Below, piece by piece: positions 7,949 to 16,075 of a stretch of 64,000 bases of DNA. The translations under genes and the position numbers were made by a program. The stretch covers positions 412,836 to 476,835 of the forward strand of contig NZ_OCPC01000001.1 of assembly GCF_900220985.1 (NCBI RefSeq), read 5' to 3'. The number at the start of each line of letters is the position of its first letter. Position 1 is the first letter of the stretch. Origin of the DNA: Parahoeflea halophila (GTDB lineage Bacteria > Pseudomonadota > Alphaproteobacteria > Rhizobiales > Rhizobiaceae). A model generated the notes under the pieces. The model worked only from the letters and a program-made list of their open reading frames with translations. It did no database searches and had not been told where the DNA came from.

Positions 7949-8619
7949 CGCGCATAGGCCTCTTCCATACGGCTTTCAAGCAGCCGTTGCCCGTAGGACA
8001 GCACCTCGACGATGATCCAGTAGATTACCGCCACCACGATAAAGCTTTCAAAATAGAGGAAGCTGCCTGCCGCCTCTTTCTGTGTTGCACCCATCAGCTC
8101 CGTCACACCCAGAGTAAAGGCCAATGAGGTGCTCTTGATCATGTCGATGAAGTAATTGACCAGCGTTGGCGCAGCCACCCGCGAGGCCTGTGGCAGTACG
8201 ATCCGCCTGAGCATTTGCGCGCGGGTCATGCCGACCGCCATTGAGGCTTCCCACTGGTTGCGGTCAACCCCGATGATGGCGGCACGGATGCTTTCCGCCA
8301 TATAGGCCGCAAAATGCAGCGTCAGGCCCATGATCGCAGCGGTCACACCGTTGATCTGGGTGAGAAACGACATCAGCTGCGGCAGCCCGTAATAGAACAG
8401 GAACAGCTGTACCAGAAGCGGCGTACCGCGGAAGAAGCTGATGAACAGCATCACCGCCTGGTCGAGCACTGGCACCCGGACGACCCGCTCTACCGCCAAG
8501 AGCGCGGCAAGCACCAGCGCAAAGGCCATCGACGCCAGCGCCATGCCGAGTGTCAGCGGCACGTAGCCCAGAAGCACCGGGACCAGCCCCAGCATGTAGT
8601 CGATGTCAAGCGGTTGCAT
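7945..8619 (-). CDS. Polar amino acid ABC transporter permease (HisM/GlnP type)
   Basis: The 224-residue inner-membrane protein has about five membrane helices and the HisMQ-family signature FFRGTPLLVQLFLFYYGLPQ near residues 63-82. The cytoplasmic EAA loop (QWEASMAVGMTRAQMLRRIVLPQASR) docks the ATPase. Only one permease gene is present, so the channel is likely a homodimer, as in cystine- and glutamine-type importers. It lies 24 bases after the binding-protein gene and overlaps the ATPase gene. Confidence 0.93.
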   Translation of the reverse strand: MQPLDIDYMLGLVPVLLGYVPLTLGMALASMAFALVLAALLAVERVVRVPVLDQAVMLFISFFRGTPLLVQLFLFYYGLPQLMSFLTQINGVTAAIMGLTLHFAAYMAESIRAAIIGVDRNQWEASMAVGMTRAQMLRRIVLPQASRVAAPTLVNYFIDMIKSTSLAFTLGVTELMGATQKEAAGSFLYFESFIVVAVIYWIIVEVLSYGQRLLESRMEEAYAR

Positions 8620-8643
8620 TGCCCTGCCCCGTGTGGCGGCTGC

Positions 8644-9405
8644 CTATTCGGCTGTTGTAATGTCGGCTCCGAACCAGGTCTGCGAAATTTCCGCAAGCGT
8701 GCCGTTCTCGCGCAACGCCGTCAGCGCAGCGTCGACCCGGTCGCGCTGGGCGCGGCCGGCCTCGTCATCGCGAAACGGCAAGGCGTTGCGGATTTCCGAG
8801 AACGGCTGACCGGCAAGCGCCAGCGGCAACGGGCTTTTCTGGATCACCTGCGCCGAGGACACGCGGTCCATCACGAAGGCATCGACGCGGCCAAGCGCGG
8901 TATCCTGTTCTATGTTTGATTCATAAGTGCGGATATCGATCTCGGCCGCATAGGGCAATTCGCGCAGCAACTGTTCGAAGTTCGATCCCAGATTGACGGC
9001 CACAACACGGCCGCGCAGGTCTTCAGGGCCGCTGATCGTGTGTTCATTGCCCTTCTTCACCACCACCTGTGCGCCGTCATAGACATAGGGCTGCGTAAAC
9101 GCAAAGGTCGCTTCGCGCTCGGGCGTGATGGTGATCTGGTTGGCGATGGTATCGATGCGGCCGGAACTCAGCGCGCCGATCAGCCCGGAGAACGACATGG
9201 TGACGAACTCCACATCCATGCCGGTTTCCGCGGCGACCGCGTTCATCACATCGACTTCGAAACCCTGGAGCTTGTCCTGCTGCACGAAGGTGAACGGGAA
9301 ATAGCCGCCCGACATGCCGACACGGAGCGTGTCCTTGTCCTGGGCAGCGGCGACGGAAACGAAACTGGCCGCGGCGAGCGCGGCAATGGCGATTGATTTG
9401 AGCAT
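8644..9405 (-). CDS. Periplasmic amino acid-binding protein (SBP family 3, cystine-like)
   Basis: The 253-residue precursor has a Sec signal peptide ending at AAAQ (about residue 21). The mature part shows the family 3 pattern: LRVGMSGGYFPFTFV, GFEVDVMNAVAAETG, and the conserved ANQITITPEREATFAFTQPY near residue 100, where Arg and Asp/Glu bind the amino acid backbone. The ITITPER...F(A/S)FxxPY arrangement is closest in my reading to cystine-type binding proteins (TcyA/FliY), but the ligand cannot be fixed from sequence alone. It is the first gene of the operon with the permease and ATPase. Confidence 0.9.
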   Translation of the reverse strand: MLKSIAIAALAAASFVSVAAAQDKDTLRVGMSGGYFPFTFVQQDKLQGFEVDVMNAVAAETGMDVEFVTMSFSGLIGALSSGRIDTIANQITITPEREATFAFTQPYVYDGAQVVVKKGNEHTISGPEDLRGRVVAVNLGSNFEQLLRELPYAAEIDIRTYESNIEQDTALGRVDAFVMDRVSSAQVIQKSPLPLALAGQPFSEIRNALPFRDDEAGRAQRDRVDAALTALRENGTLAEISQTWFGADITTAE

Positions 9406-9574
9406 ATCTGTCTCTCTCGTGACGGGTCAGCGGCTTCTGGGCGCGGGCAGGCTTCAAGGTGAACGCCACAGATGGGTGCTGGTTCCGCCTTTGCAATCAC
9501 AGAGCTTGTTCAGCACGGCAACGTGAGGCGGCGTGATACAGCGTGAGCACCGGACAGTTTTTCCCGAAGTTAAC

Positions 9575-9599
9575 GGAACTCACGCCACAAACAGGCGTT
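9575..9599 (+). promoter_or_regulatory. EcfG/RpoE2-type general stress promoter
   Basis: GGAAC at 9575-9579 and CGTT at 9596-9599 are spaced by exactly 16 bases, the same arrangement as the promoter at 5790. It ends 36 bases before the ATG of the DJ-1/PfpI gene at 9636. Confidence 0.75.
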
Positions 9600-9635
9600 G
9601 AGTGTCGGTAAGTTTCACGAACGAAGGAAAACAAG

Positions 9636-10205
9636 ATGCCCGATATGGAAAACGCCAAGATCCTCATCATGTCGACCCACGGCTTTGAGCAGTCCGAACT
9701 GGAATACCCGCTCGAGCACCTCAAGAAGGCTGGCGCTACGGTCCACGTTGCAACGCTCGACGGCAAGGCCATCAAGGGCTGGGACAAGGATGACTGGGGC
9801 AATACGGTCGAGGCCGACCTCAAGATATCCGACGTGAAGGTCGACGATTACATTGCCCTCGTGCTGCCTGGCGGCCAGATTAACCCCGACCTGCTGCGCG
9901 TCGAGAAGGACGCTGTCCAGCTCGTACGCGACTTCGTCACCAACGACAAGATCGTCGCTGCCATCTGTCACGCCCCGTGGCTGCTGATCGAAGCCGGCGT
10001 CATCAAGGGCCGCGAGGCAACCTCCTACCACTCGATCCGCACCGACATGGAAAATGCCGGCGCCAAGTGGGAAGACAGCGAGATCGCCATCGACAACGGC
10101 ATCATCACCAGTCGTTCGCCGGAGGACCTTGAAGCATTCGTCAACAAGATCATCGAAGAAGTGCGCGAAGGCGAGCACCACCGCGATTCCGCGAACGCCG
10201 CCTGA
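9636..10205 (+). CDS. DJ-1/PfpI family protein (YhbO-like)
   Basis: This 189-residue cytoplasmic protein of the class I glutamine amidotransferase-like fold has the nucleophile elbow VAAICHAPWLLIEAG, with Cys near residue 111 followed by His. It also has the early Glu in THGFEQSELEYP and the segment IALVLPGGQINPD. YhbO/PfpI relatives are described as stress proteins with chaperone, peptidase or deglycase-type activities; which applies here is not known. The upstream EcfG-type promoter fits a general-stress gene, and GAAGGAAAAC supplies the ribosome site. Confidence 0.9.
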   Translation: MPDMENAKILIMSTHGFEQSELEYPLEHLKKAGATVHVATLDGKAIKGWDKDDWGNTVEADLKISDVKVDDYIALVLPGGQINPDLLRVEKDAVQLVRDFVTNDKIVAAICHAPWLLIEAGVIKGREATSYHSIRTDMENAGAKWEDSEIAIDNGIITSRSPEDLEAFVNKIIEEVREGEHHRDSANAA

Positions 10206-10304
10206 TCCGGATTTGGGGTGGCCGCATGAGCGGCTGCCCCCAACCCGCCGTATTGGCCACCATTGTGGTACCGGCCAGTCCACTCACACATAGCGGGAGG
10301 TCGC

Positions 10305-10715
10305 ATGTCCAACCTACCAGTCCCTCACAACACCCTCATTGTCGTTGGCACCGGGGAAGGCGCAAACTTCTACCGAAATGCCGGCAAGAGCGGCGAACTC
10401 AAGCTGCAGCATTCCAAGGACCTGGAGCCCGGCAATCTTGCCGACCAGGGGCCGGCCGGAAAACAGCCGCCCGACACCTCGGCCAAGGAATCGATGGAGG
10501 CCACATTCGCCAAGATCCTGGCCAACCATCTTTATGACCTCGCCCAGCAACACAAGTTCGAAAAGCTGATCCTCGTGCTCGATCCCGACACCCTCGGCGA
10601 GACCCGCCCGAGCCTTCATGTCAGTGTCACCGACAAGATCATGCTCGAACTGCCCAAGACCCTGGTCAACAGCCCCACCGATCAGATCGAGAAGTCGATC
10701 CTCGCGGCAATGTGA
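10305..10715 (+). CDS. Host attachment family protein
   Basis: The 136-residue protein carries NTLIVVGTGEGANFYRN at the N terminus and a C-terminal half with ETMEATFAK-like and KLILVLDPDTLGETRPSLH segments. This is the pattern of the family named for a gene needed for attachment to host cells in Agrobacterium. The fold is predicted to be eRF1/RNase-H-like and the biochemical role is unknown. The ATG at 10305 is chosen over an earlier in-frame start because GGGAGG at 10295-10300 immediately precedes it. It lies about 100 bases after the DJ-1/PfpI gene and ends at a terminator at 10732-10758, so the two may form a stress operon. Confidence 0.87.
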   Translation: MSNLPVPHNTLIVVGTGEGANFYRNAGKSGELKLQHSKDLEPGNLADQGPAGKQPPDTSAKESMEATFAKILANHLYDLAQQHKFEKLILVLDPDTLGETRPSLHVSVTDKIMLELPKTLVNSPTDQIEKSILAAM

Positions 10716-10731
10716 AGACGCGAAGCCAGAT

Positions 10732-10758
10732 TGGCCGGGACTTGCGCCCGGCCATTTT
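10732..10758 (+). terminator. Rho-independent terminator after the host-attachment gene
   Basis: Perfect arms TGGCCGGG (10732-10739) and CCCGGCCA (10747-10754) enclose a seven-base loop, followed by TTTT. Confidence 0.8.
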
Positions 10759-10896
10759 GCCATGCCTACGACCGCTCCGGCCGACCAAACCGCCGCCCGC
10801 CGATACCGTCACTGCTTCCGTGACCGCTCAGCCACGAGAGTTGCCTCCCCGCGCCATGCATGCGAAACCCGGTCCGGAAACTGTAATGGGGGGACC

Positions 10897-11322
10897 ATGA
10901 CCGTCAGCTACACCACAGAACGCATGCTGCATTTTGGCGACTGCGACATCTCCGGAACCGCCTACTACCCGGCCTATCTCAATCTGCTCAACGGTGTGAT
11001 CGAGGAATTCTGGTCCGCAATCGGTTATCCCTGGCATGAAATCATTTGGAAAGAGCGCTGGGGCACGCCCACCGTGCATCTGACCTGCGACTTCTCCAAG
11101 CCATCCTTTTTCGGCGACAAACTGACGTTCGAACTGACGGTCACCAAGGTCGGCAAATCCTCGATGACCGTCGAGCACAAGGTGCTTTGCGGCGAGGAGC
11201 ACCGCTGGTCAGGCAAACAGGTGCTGGCCGCGAGCTGGCTCGACAAGCACACCTCGATGCCATGGCCGGACGACGTGCGCGCCAAGCTTCTGTCGTACCT
11301 TCCGGCGCAGCCCGCAGAATAA
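10897..11322 (+). CDS. 4-hydroxybenzoyl-CoA-thioesterase-type acyl-CoA thioesterase
   Basis: The 141-residue hotdog protein has the N-terminal FGDCDISGTAYYPAYLNLLNGVIEEFW, where the Asp of the GDCD...Y-P-x-Y pattern corresponds to the catalytic Asp of 4-hydroxybenzoyl-CoA thioesterases. It ends with a basic/aromatic C terminus. A run GGGGGGA at 10888-10893 just before the ATG decides the start; frames reaching further upstream have no such site. It converges with the branched-chain-type ABC operon, whose enzymes make aromatic CoA esters. A role in releasing free acid or CoA from stalled aryl-CoA intermediates is possible but only inferred from proximity. Confidence 0.82.
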   Translation: MTVSYTTERMLHFGDCDISGTAYYPAYLNLLNGVIEEFWSAIGYPWHEIIWKERWGTPTVHLTCDFSKPSFFGDKLTFELTVTKVGKSSMTVEHKVLCGEEHRWSGKQVLAASWLDKHTSMPWPDDVRAKLLSYLPAQPAE

Positions 11323-11344
11323 TCCGCGGAACGCCAACCTGCAG

Positions 11345-12289
11345 CTAGTCGGACCGTATTTTCGGCGATCTTTCCGGGACCAGCCCGGAACGGAACTTCT
11401 GTAGCACGAACTGCAGCAGCAGACCGACAAGCAGCATCCGGATATAGGACGACCGGGTTATCCATTCGGGCGGCAGGCGGCTGGTGAAGATCTCGGTCGC
11501 CGACCAGATGAACCAGATCACCAGGGCGCCGACGATTGCGCCCTTATTGTTGCCCGACCCGCCGGCCATCAACATCACCCAGACCAGGAACGTCACCAAC
11601 AGCGGTTCGGTGGCCGAAGGCGACAAAAACTTGAAGTAATGTGCCGACAGCGCCCCGGCCAAGCCCATGATGGCGCAGCCGATGACGAAGGTCTGTAGCC
11701 GGAACCAGTCGACATCCTTGCCTGCAGCGCGCGCGGAATCCTCATTGTCGCGGATCGCACGCAATGTCCGGCCCCACGGGCTGACATAGAGCCGCTGGCA
11801 CAGGATGTAGACACACAGCACGCAGAGCCAGACCATGACGAGATAGAGCAGATCAGCCTCCCTGCCCTGCAGCAGGTCACCGAAGGGCCGCGGCACACCG
11901 GCAATGCCGAGGCTGCCATTGGTGAGCCAGGACTCATTGACGATCACCAGCCGCAGGATCTCGGCGATACCGACCGAGGCCATGGCCAGATAATCACTCT
12001 TCAGCCGCACACAGATCTTGGCCACGATCCATCCGGTGATCCCGGCAGTGATCATCGCCGCGGCAAGCCCGAACGGGATCGGCAGCCCGAAACCACCCAG
12101 ATGCTTGGACGAGACCGCGGTCGTGACGATCGCCGACGTATAGGCGCCGACCGCGAAGAAGCCGGCGATGCCCGCATTGAACAGACCACCCATGCCCCAT
12201 TGCACATTCAGCGCCAGGCAAAGGACGGCGTAGATGCCGCCGGCGATCAGCACGCTGACCAGATAGAAAAGCAGGCCACCCAGTTCCAT
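11345..12289 (-). CDS. Branched-chain-type ABC transporter permease, LivM family
   Basis: The 314-residue inner-membrane permease has about nine hydrophobic helices and the LivM signature ALNVQWGMGGLFNAGIAGFFAVGAY near residues 27-51. The LKSDYLAMASVGIAEI and RDNEDSARAAGKDV loops contact the ATPases. Its first base coincides with the last base of the LivH-type gene, so both are translated from one message. It is the last gene of the tryptophan/kynurenine operon, and its ligand is probably an aromatic amino acid or carboxylate rather than leucine (inference from context). Confidence 0.93.
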   Translation of the reverse strand: MELGGLLFYLVSVLIAGGIYAVLCLALNVQWGMGGLFNAGIAGFFAVGAYTSAIVTTAVSSKHLGGFGLPIPFGLAAAMITAGITGWIVAKICVRLKSDYLAMASVGIAEILRLVIVNESWLTNGSLGIAGVPRPFGDLLQGREADLLYLVMVWLCVLCVYILCQRLYVSPWGRTLRAIRDNEDSARAAGKDVDWFRLQTFVIGCAIMGLAGALSAHYFKFLSPSATEPLLVTFLVWVMLMAGGSGNNKGAIVGALVIWFIWSATEIFTSRLPPEWITRSSYIRMLLVGLLLQFVLQKFRSGLVPERSPKIRSD

Positions 12290-13179
12290 TACAGAAGCCT
12301 CCCCTTGAACAGGCCCTGCGGTCTGAACAGCAGCAGTGCAACCATGATGAAGAAGGCCACCGCAGACTTGTAGGACGGTGAAATGAAGGCCTCGTCACTG
12401 AACCAGGTATAGGTGGCGGTTTCCTCGGCAACGCCGATGATCAGGCCGCCAGCGATTGCCCCCATCGGCTTGCCGATGCCGCCGAGAACCGCTGCGGCAA
12501 ACATCGCCAGCAGCAGGTTCCAGCCCAGATTGGGGTGCATCGAGGTGTCCATGCCGGCAAACACGCCCGCCGTCGCCGCCATCGCCGCACCGATAACCCA
12601 GGTCCAGCGCACAACCCGCTCGGTGTCGAGCCCGGCGACCGATGCCAGTTCCGGTTCGTCCGACACCGCGCGCATGGCGCGCCCCAGCTGAGAACGGGTC
12701 AAGAAGAAATGAAGTGCAATGGCGATGATCAGCGTGAGAATGATCACCTGCATGTGCAGCTCGGAGATCCGGAACGTGTCGAACAGCACCACCGGCATGC
12801 GAACGCCGGAGATGAACACTTCATTGCCCGAACTCCAGAAAAGCTGCGCCAGCGAACGGAAGATCAGCGCCACGCCGAAGGATGCAATCACCGTGTAGAT
12901 GGTCGGCAGCTTCCTGAGCGGCTTGTAGAAGAACTGATCCACCGCCAGCGCCGACACGATTGCCAGCGCGATCCCGAACGGCAGCAGCAGCAGCGGATGA
13001 AGCGGAATGAACCAGACCGCCGTCAGCACACCGTAACCGCCGATGGTCATCAGGTCACCATGGGCGAAATGCGCAAACCGAAGGATGCCGAAGATCATCG
13101 AGATGCCGACCGCGCCGAGCGCATAGACACTGCCGATGGTCAGCCCCGGAACCAGATAGAGATTGATGAAGTCGATCAC
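12289..13179 (-). CDS. Branched-chain-type ABC transporter permease, LivH family
   Basis: This 296-residue permease shows the LivH pattern: GLTIGSVYALGAVGISMIFGILRFAHFAHGDLM near residues 13-45, then TVIASFGVALIFRSLAQLFW. A cytoplasmic RAVSDEPELASVAGLDTERV loop and GGIGKPMGAIAGGLIIGVAE follow. It starts with GTG overlapping the stop of the LivF-type gene (GTGA) and pairs with the LivM-type protein to form the channel of one importer. Confidence 0.94.
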   Translation of the reverse strand: MIDFINLYLVPGLTIGSVYALGAVGISMIFGILRFAHFAHGDLMTIGGYGVLTAVWFIPLHPLLLLPFGIALAIVSALAVDQFFYKPLRKLPTIYTVIASFGVALIFRSLAQLFWSSGNEVFISGVRMPVVLFDTFRISELHMQVIILTLIIAIALHFFLTRSQLGRAMRAVSDEPELASVAGLDTERVVRWTWVIGAAMAATAGVFAGMDTSMHPNLGWNLLLAMFAAAVLGGIGKPMGAIAGGLIIGVAEETATYTWFSDEAFISPSYKSAVAFFIMVALLLFRPQGLFKGRLL

Positions 13180-13895
13180 GCTGCTGCACCCCCGAGGAAG
13201 GATCGGCGCACCGCCTCGTCATTGAGCAGCGCCTCACCCGTTCCTGATATGAAATTCTTGCCGCTGACCAGCACATGGCCATTGTCGGCGATCCGCAAAG
13301 CCTGCTTGGCGTTCTGCTCCACCATCAGGATGGTCACGCCGCGATTGCGGATGTCGAGCAGCAGGTCGAAGATGATCTCCAGATAGGCAGGCGACAGTCC
13401 CGCCGTCGGCTCGTCGAGAAGCAGCAGCTTCGGTTCGCTCATCAGCGCTCTGCCCATCGCCACCATCTGCCGCTGACCACCCGACAGTTCGCCCGCCGCC
13501 TGGTCGAGCTTGCCGCGGAGGTCCGGAAACAGCGTCAATACATTCTCGCGCACGGCTTCCTTGTCCGGCGGTGGCGCCGCATAGGTGCCGACATCGAGAT
13601 TTTCCTCCACTGTCAGCGTCGGAAACACGTTGCGGCTCTGCGGCACCATGGCAATGCCCAGCGGTACCAGCGCTGCTGTCCTGAGGCCGGTGATATCCTT
13701 GCCGGAAAACCGCACTTCGCCGTCCGAGCGCGCGGTCAGCGCGAAGATGGTCTTGAGCAAGGTCGACTTGCCCGCCCCGTTGGGTCCGATGATGACCGAA
13801 ATTTCGTGCTCGGCCACGTCCAGATTGACGGCTTCGATGATCGGCACGCCACCGTAACCTGCGGTCAGTTCCTTGACGGACAACAACGCGCTCAT
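13176..13895 (-). CDS. Branched-chain-type ABC transporter ATPase, LivF family
   Basis: The 239-residue ATPase has Walker A GPNGAGKSTLLKTIF near residue 37, the LivF-specific PQSRNVFPTLTVEENLDVG segment, signature LSGGQRQMVAMGRALM, Walker B LLLLDEPTAGLSP and switch region MVEQNAKQAL. In this family the switch His is replaced, as in other LivF proteins. The start codon overlaps the LivG-type stop (ATGA). It powers the importer together with the LivG-type subunit. Confidence 0.94.
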   Translation of the reverse strand: MSALLSVKELTAGYGGVPIIEAVNLDVAEHEISVIIGPNGAGKSTLLKTIFALTARSDGEVRFSGKDITGLRTAALVPLGIAMVPQSRNVFPTLTVEENLDVGTYAAPPPDKEAVRENVLTLFPDLRGKLDQAAGELSGGQRQMVAMGRALMSEPKLLLLDEPTAGLSPAYLEIIFDLLLDIRNRGVTILMVEQNAKQALRIADNGHVLVSGKNFISGTGEALLNDEAVRRSFLGGAAA

Positions 13896-14665
13896 GGCTG
13901 GGCCTCATATTTTCCGCCGCCGAAATAGGCTTCGATGACGCGCGCGTCCTGGCGCACCTCGTCAACCGCGCCACGGGTGAGCAAAGTGCCCTGCGCCATG
14001 ACGATGACCTCGTCACAAAGCTTCGAGACATAATCCAGATCGTGCTCGATGAGGCAGAAGGTCAGCCCCTGCTCCTTGTTCAGATGCAGAATCTTGTCGG
14101 AAATCTTGGCCAGCAAAGTGCGGTTGATACCGGCGCCGATCTCGTCGAGCAGAATGATCTTAGGCTTGCGCATAAGCGCCCGGCCGAGTTCCAGGAGCTT
14201 CTTCTGCCCGCCGGAGAGATTGCCGGCCTTTTCATCCTTGACGTGATCAATCTCGAGAAAGCTCACCATGTCGCGCGCAGCACGATAGGTCGCCTCCTCC
14301 TCCGCGGCGAAACGGCCGCGCCGGAAGATGACATTGAACACGTTTTCGCCGATCGGCGTGGCTGCGGCAGCCATGAAATTCTCGATCACCGTAAGCCGTG
14401 AAAATTCGTGCGGGATCTGGAAGGTCCGCGCCAGCCCCCGTGCGGCACGCTGGTGCGGCTGCAGGCCGGTGATGTCCTTGTCCTCGAGCAGGATGCGGCC
14501 GCCGGCCAGCCCGACATGACCGGCGATCGCGTTGAACATTGTGGTCTTGCCGGCACCATTGGGCCCGATCAGGCCGGTAATCTGTCCCGATGGAATGTCA
14601 AACGTGACATCATCGACGACGTTGGGGCCGCCATAGCTCACCTTCACATGCTCAACTGAAATCAT
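13892..14665 (-). CDS. Branched-chain-type ABC transporter ATPase, LivG family
   Basis: This ~257-residue ATPase has Walker A GPNGAGKTTMFNAIAG, LivG-type RTFQIPHEFSRLTVIENFM, signature LSGGQKKLLELGRALM, Walker B IILLDEIGAGINRTL and the switch His in IEHDLDYVSKL. I place the start at the ATG at 14665 (MISVEHVKVSYGG), where the ABC domain begins; a longer frame to 14743 adds a basic stretch unlike the family. It is separated from the upstream binding-protein gene by about 140 bases containing a nine-base-pair hairpin. Confidence 0.93.
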   Translation of the reverse strand: MISVEHVKVSYGGPNVVDDVTFDIPSGQITGLIGPNGAGKTTMFNAIAGHVGLAGGRILLEDKDITGLQPHQRAARGLARTFQIPHEFSRLTVIENFMAAAATPIGENVFNVIFRRGRFAAEEEATYRAARDMVSFLEIDHVKDEKAGNLSGGQKKLLELGRALMRKPKIILLDEIGAGINRTLLAKISDKILHLNKEQGLTFCLIEHDLDYVSKLCDEVIVMAQGTLLTRGAVDEVRQDARVIEAYFGGGKYEAQP

Positions 14666-14752
14666 CTGCGCCCCGTAGGCGGCTCTTCCTGGCCGCTGGC
14701 GATATCTTGCAGCGCGGGAAAACCCCGCACCGACGATCCGCACTTTGTTGGT

Positions 14753-14779
14753 GTCCCTCCCCGGTTGACAGGGAGGGAC
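14753..14779 (-). other. Intercistronic hairpin between binding-protein and ATPase genes
   Basis: Perfect nine-base arms GTCCCTCCC (14753-14761) and GGGAGGGAC (14771-14779) enclose a nine-base loop. There is no strong T run on the minus strand. Hairpins in this place often protect or partly terminate the message, so that the binding protein is made in excess over the membrane parts; that role is inferred here. Confidence 0.55.
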
Positions 14780-14803
14780 TTTGTTTGATTGCGTCAGACA
14801 GGC

Positions 14804-16006
14804 CTATTCGAAGATGGCGATCTGCTTGTAGACGTCGCCGTCGACCACGAACTTGCCGATGACACCGGCGACATCGCCGTTTTCATCGAAATCGTAATTG
14901 CCGCCGGCGCCGTCATAGTCGATGTCCTTTCCCTCGGCGATCAGGGCCTTGGCCTTGGCCCAGTCGCCAGGGCCGACCTTTTCTCCCGGTGCCGATGCCA
15001 CCGCACGCAATGCTTCGGCCATCTTGCCGCGATCGGCTGATCCGGCCTGCTCGATTGCAAGCAGCGCCAGGAAGGTCGCATCATAGGTCTGGTCGACAAA
15101 TGGCTTGTCGGCCGGTTCGTCATAGGCTGCGGTATAGAGTTCATGCAGCCGGGCCTGGTTCGGATTGTCCGCCGGCGATGTCGGGGCCGAGAAGAACGAG
15201 CTGGCCAGCGCCTCCGCACCGATATCGGAAATCAGCGCTTCGTCGCGCAGGCCGTCGGTGCCGATGAACTTCGTGAACAGCCCGCCTTCAAGCGCCTGCT
15301 TGACAATCTTGCTGCCCGAATCTCCGGCATAGGCGACCACCACGAGAGCATCTCCGCCAGCCTTCGACAGGGTTGCCAGTTCCGAGCGGTAGGAGTTCTT
15401 CTTCTCTTCATGCTTCACTTCGGCAACGACCTCGCCGCCGAGCGCCTTGTAGGCCTCGATGAAGGTGCCGCCGATGCCGACACCATAATCATTGTTGACG
15501 AAGGTAACGGCCACCTTCTCTATGCCTTCGTCCAGCACCATCTTGGCCAGAACCTGGCCCTGGAAATTGTCTGACGGCACAATGCGGTAAAGCAGGTCGT
15601 TGTCGTTGATGTCGGTCATCGCGGGTGATGTTGCGGTCGGCGAGATCTGCACAACACCGGCGGGGATGGCGGCGGCTTCCGCGGCTGAAATCGTGGTGCC
15701 AGACATCAGTGCACCCATGATGATCGGCACGTTCTCGACATTGATCAATTTGCCAGCGGCATCGACTGCACCCTGAGACGAGCCTGTCGTATCGCCGTAG
15801 ACCGGAACCACCTGGCCATCCAGCAGACCGCCATTTTCATTGACGTGCTGGACGGCAAGGTTTGCCGCATTCTGCAGCGGCGGAATGAAGCTTGCGATCG
15901 GGCCGGTGATGTCCATCAGCAGGCCGAGCTTGGTGTCGGCCGCAAGGGTTGAAGCGCCGGACGCCAGCAACGCTGCCATGGCCAATGCATATGTTGTCTT
16001 TTTCAT
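14804..16006 (-). CDS. Periplasmic ligand-binding protein of a branched-chain-type ABC importer
   Basis: The 400-residue precursor has a signal peptide (MKKTTYALAMAALLASGASTLAA). A family-4 (LivK-like) binding protein follows, with TKLGLLMDITGPIASFIPPLQNAANLAVQHVNENGGLLDG, GALMSGTTISAAEAAAIPAGVVQISPTATSPAMT and AVTFVNNDYGVG. I choose the ATG at 16006 because the signal peptide begins there. It lies 69 bases after the cupin gene and precedes the four transporter genes. The setting in a kynurenine/anthranilate operon suggests that it binds tryptophan, kynurenine or a related aromatic compound (inference). Confidence 0.9.
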   Translation of the reverse strand: MKKTTYALAMAALLASGASTLAADTKLGLLMDITGPIASFIPPLQNAANLAVQHVNENGGLLDGQVVPVYGDTTGSSQGAVDAAGKLINVENVPIIMGALMSGTTISAAEAAAIPAGVVQISPTATSPAMTDINDNDLLYRIVPSDNFQGQVLAKMVLDEGIEKVAVTFVNNDYGVGIGGTFIEAYKALGGEVVAEVKHEEKKNSYRSELATLSKAGGDALVVVAYAGDSGSKIVKQALEGGLFTKFIGTDGLRDEALISDIGAEALASSFFSAPTSPADNPNQARLHELYTAAYDEPADKPFVDQTYDATFLALLAIEQAGSADRGKMAEALRAVASAPGEKVGPGDWAKAKALIAEGKDIDYDGAGGNYDFDENGDVAGVIGKFVVDGDVYKQIAIFE

Positions 16007-16075
16007 TCTAACTGCTCCCATTTGTTTCTTGGCCCTAATCTGCGTGAGCGCTTGGCGGGCTGTCTTCATAAGCGC

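Noticed and set aside
10212-10240. Hairpin GGGGTGGCCGC/GCGGCTGCCCC after the DJ-1/PfpI gene
   Set aside because: The stem needs two wobble pairs and has no T run, so I do not call it a terminator.
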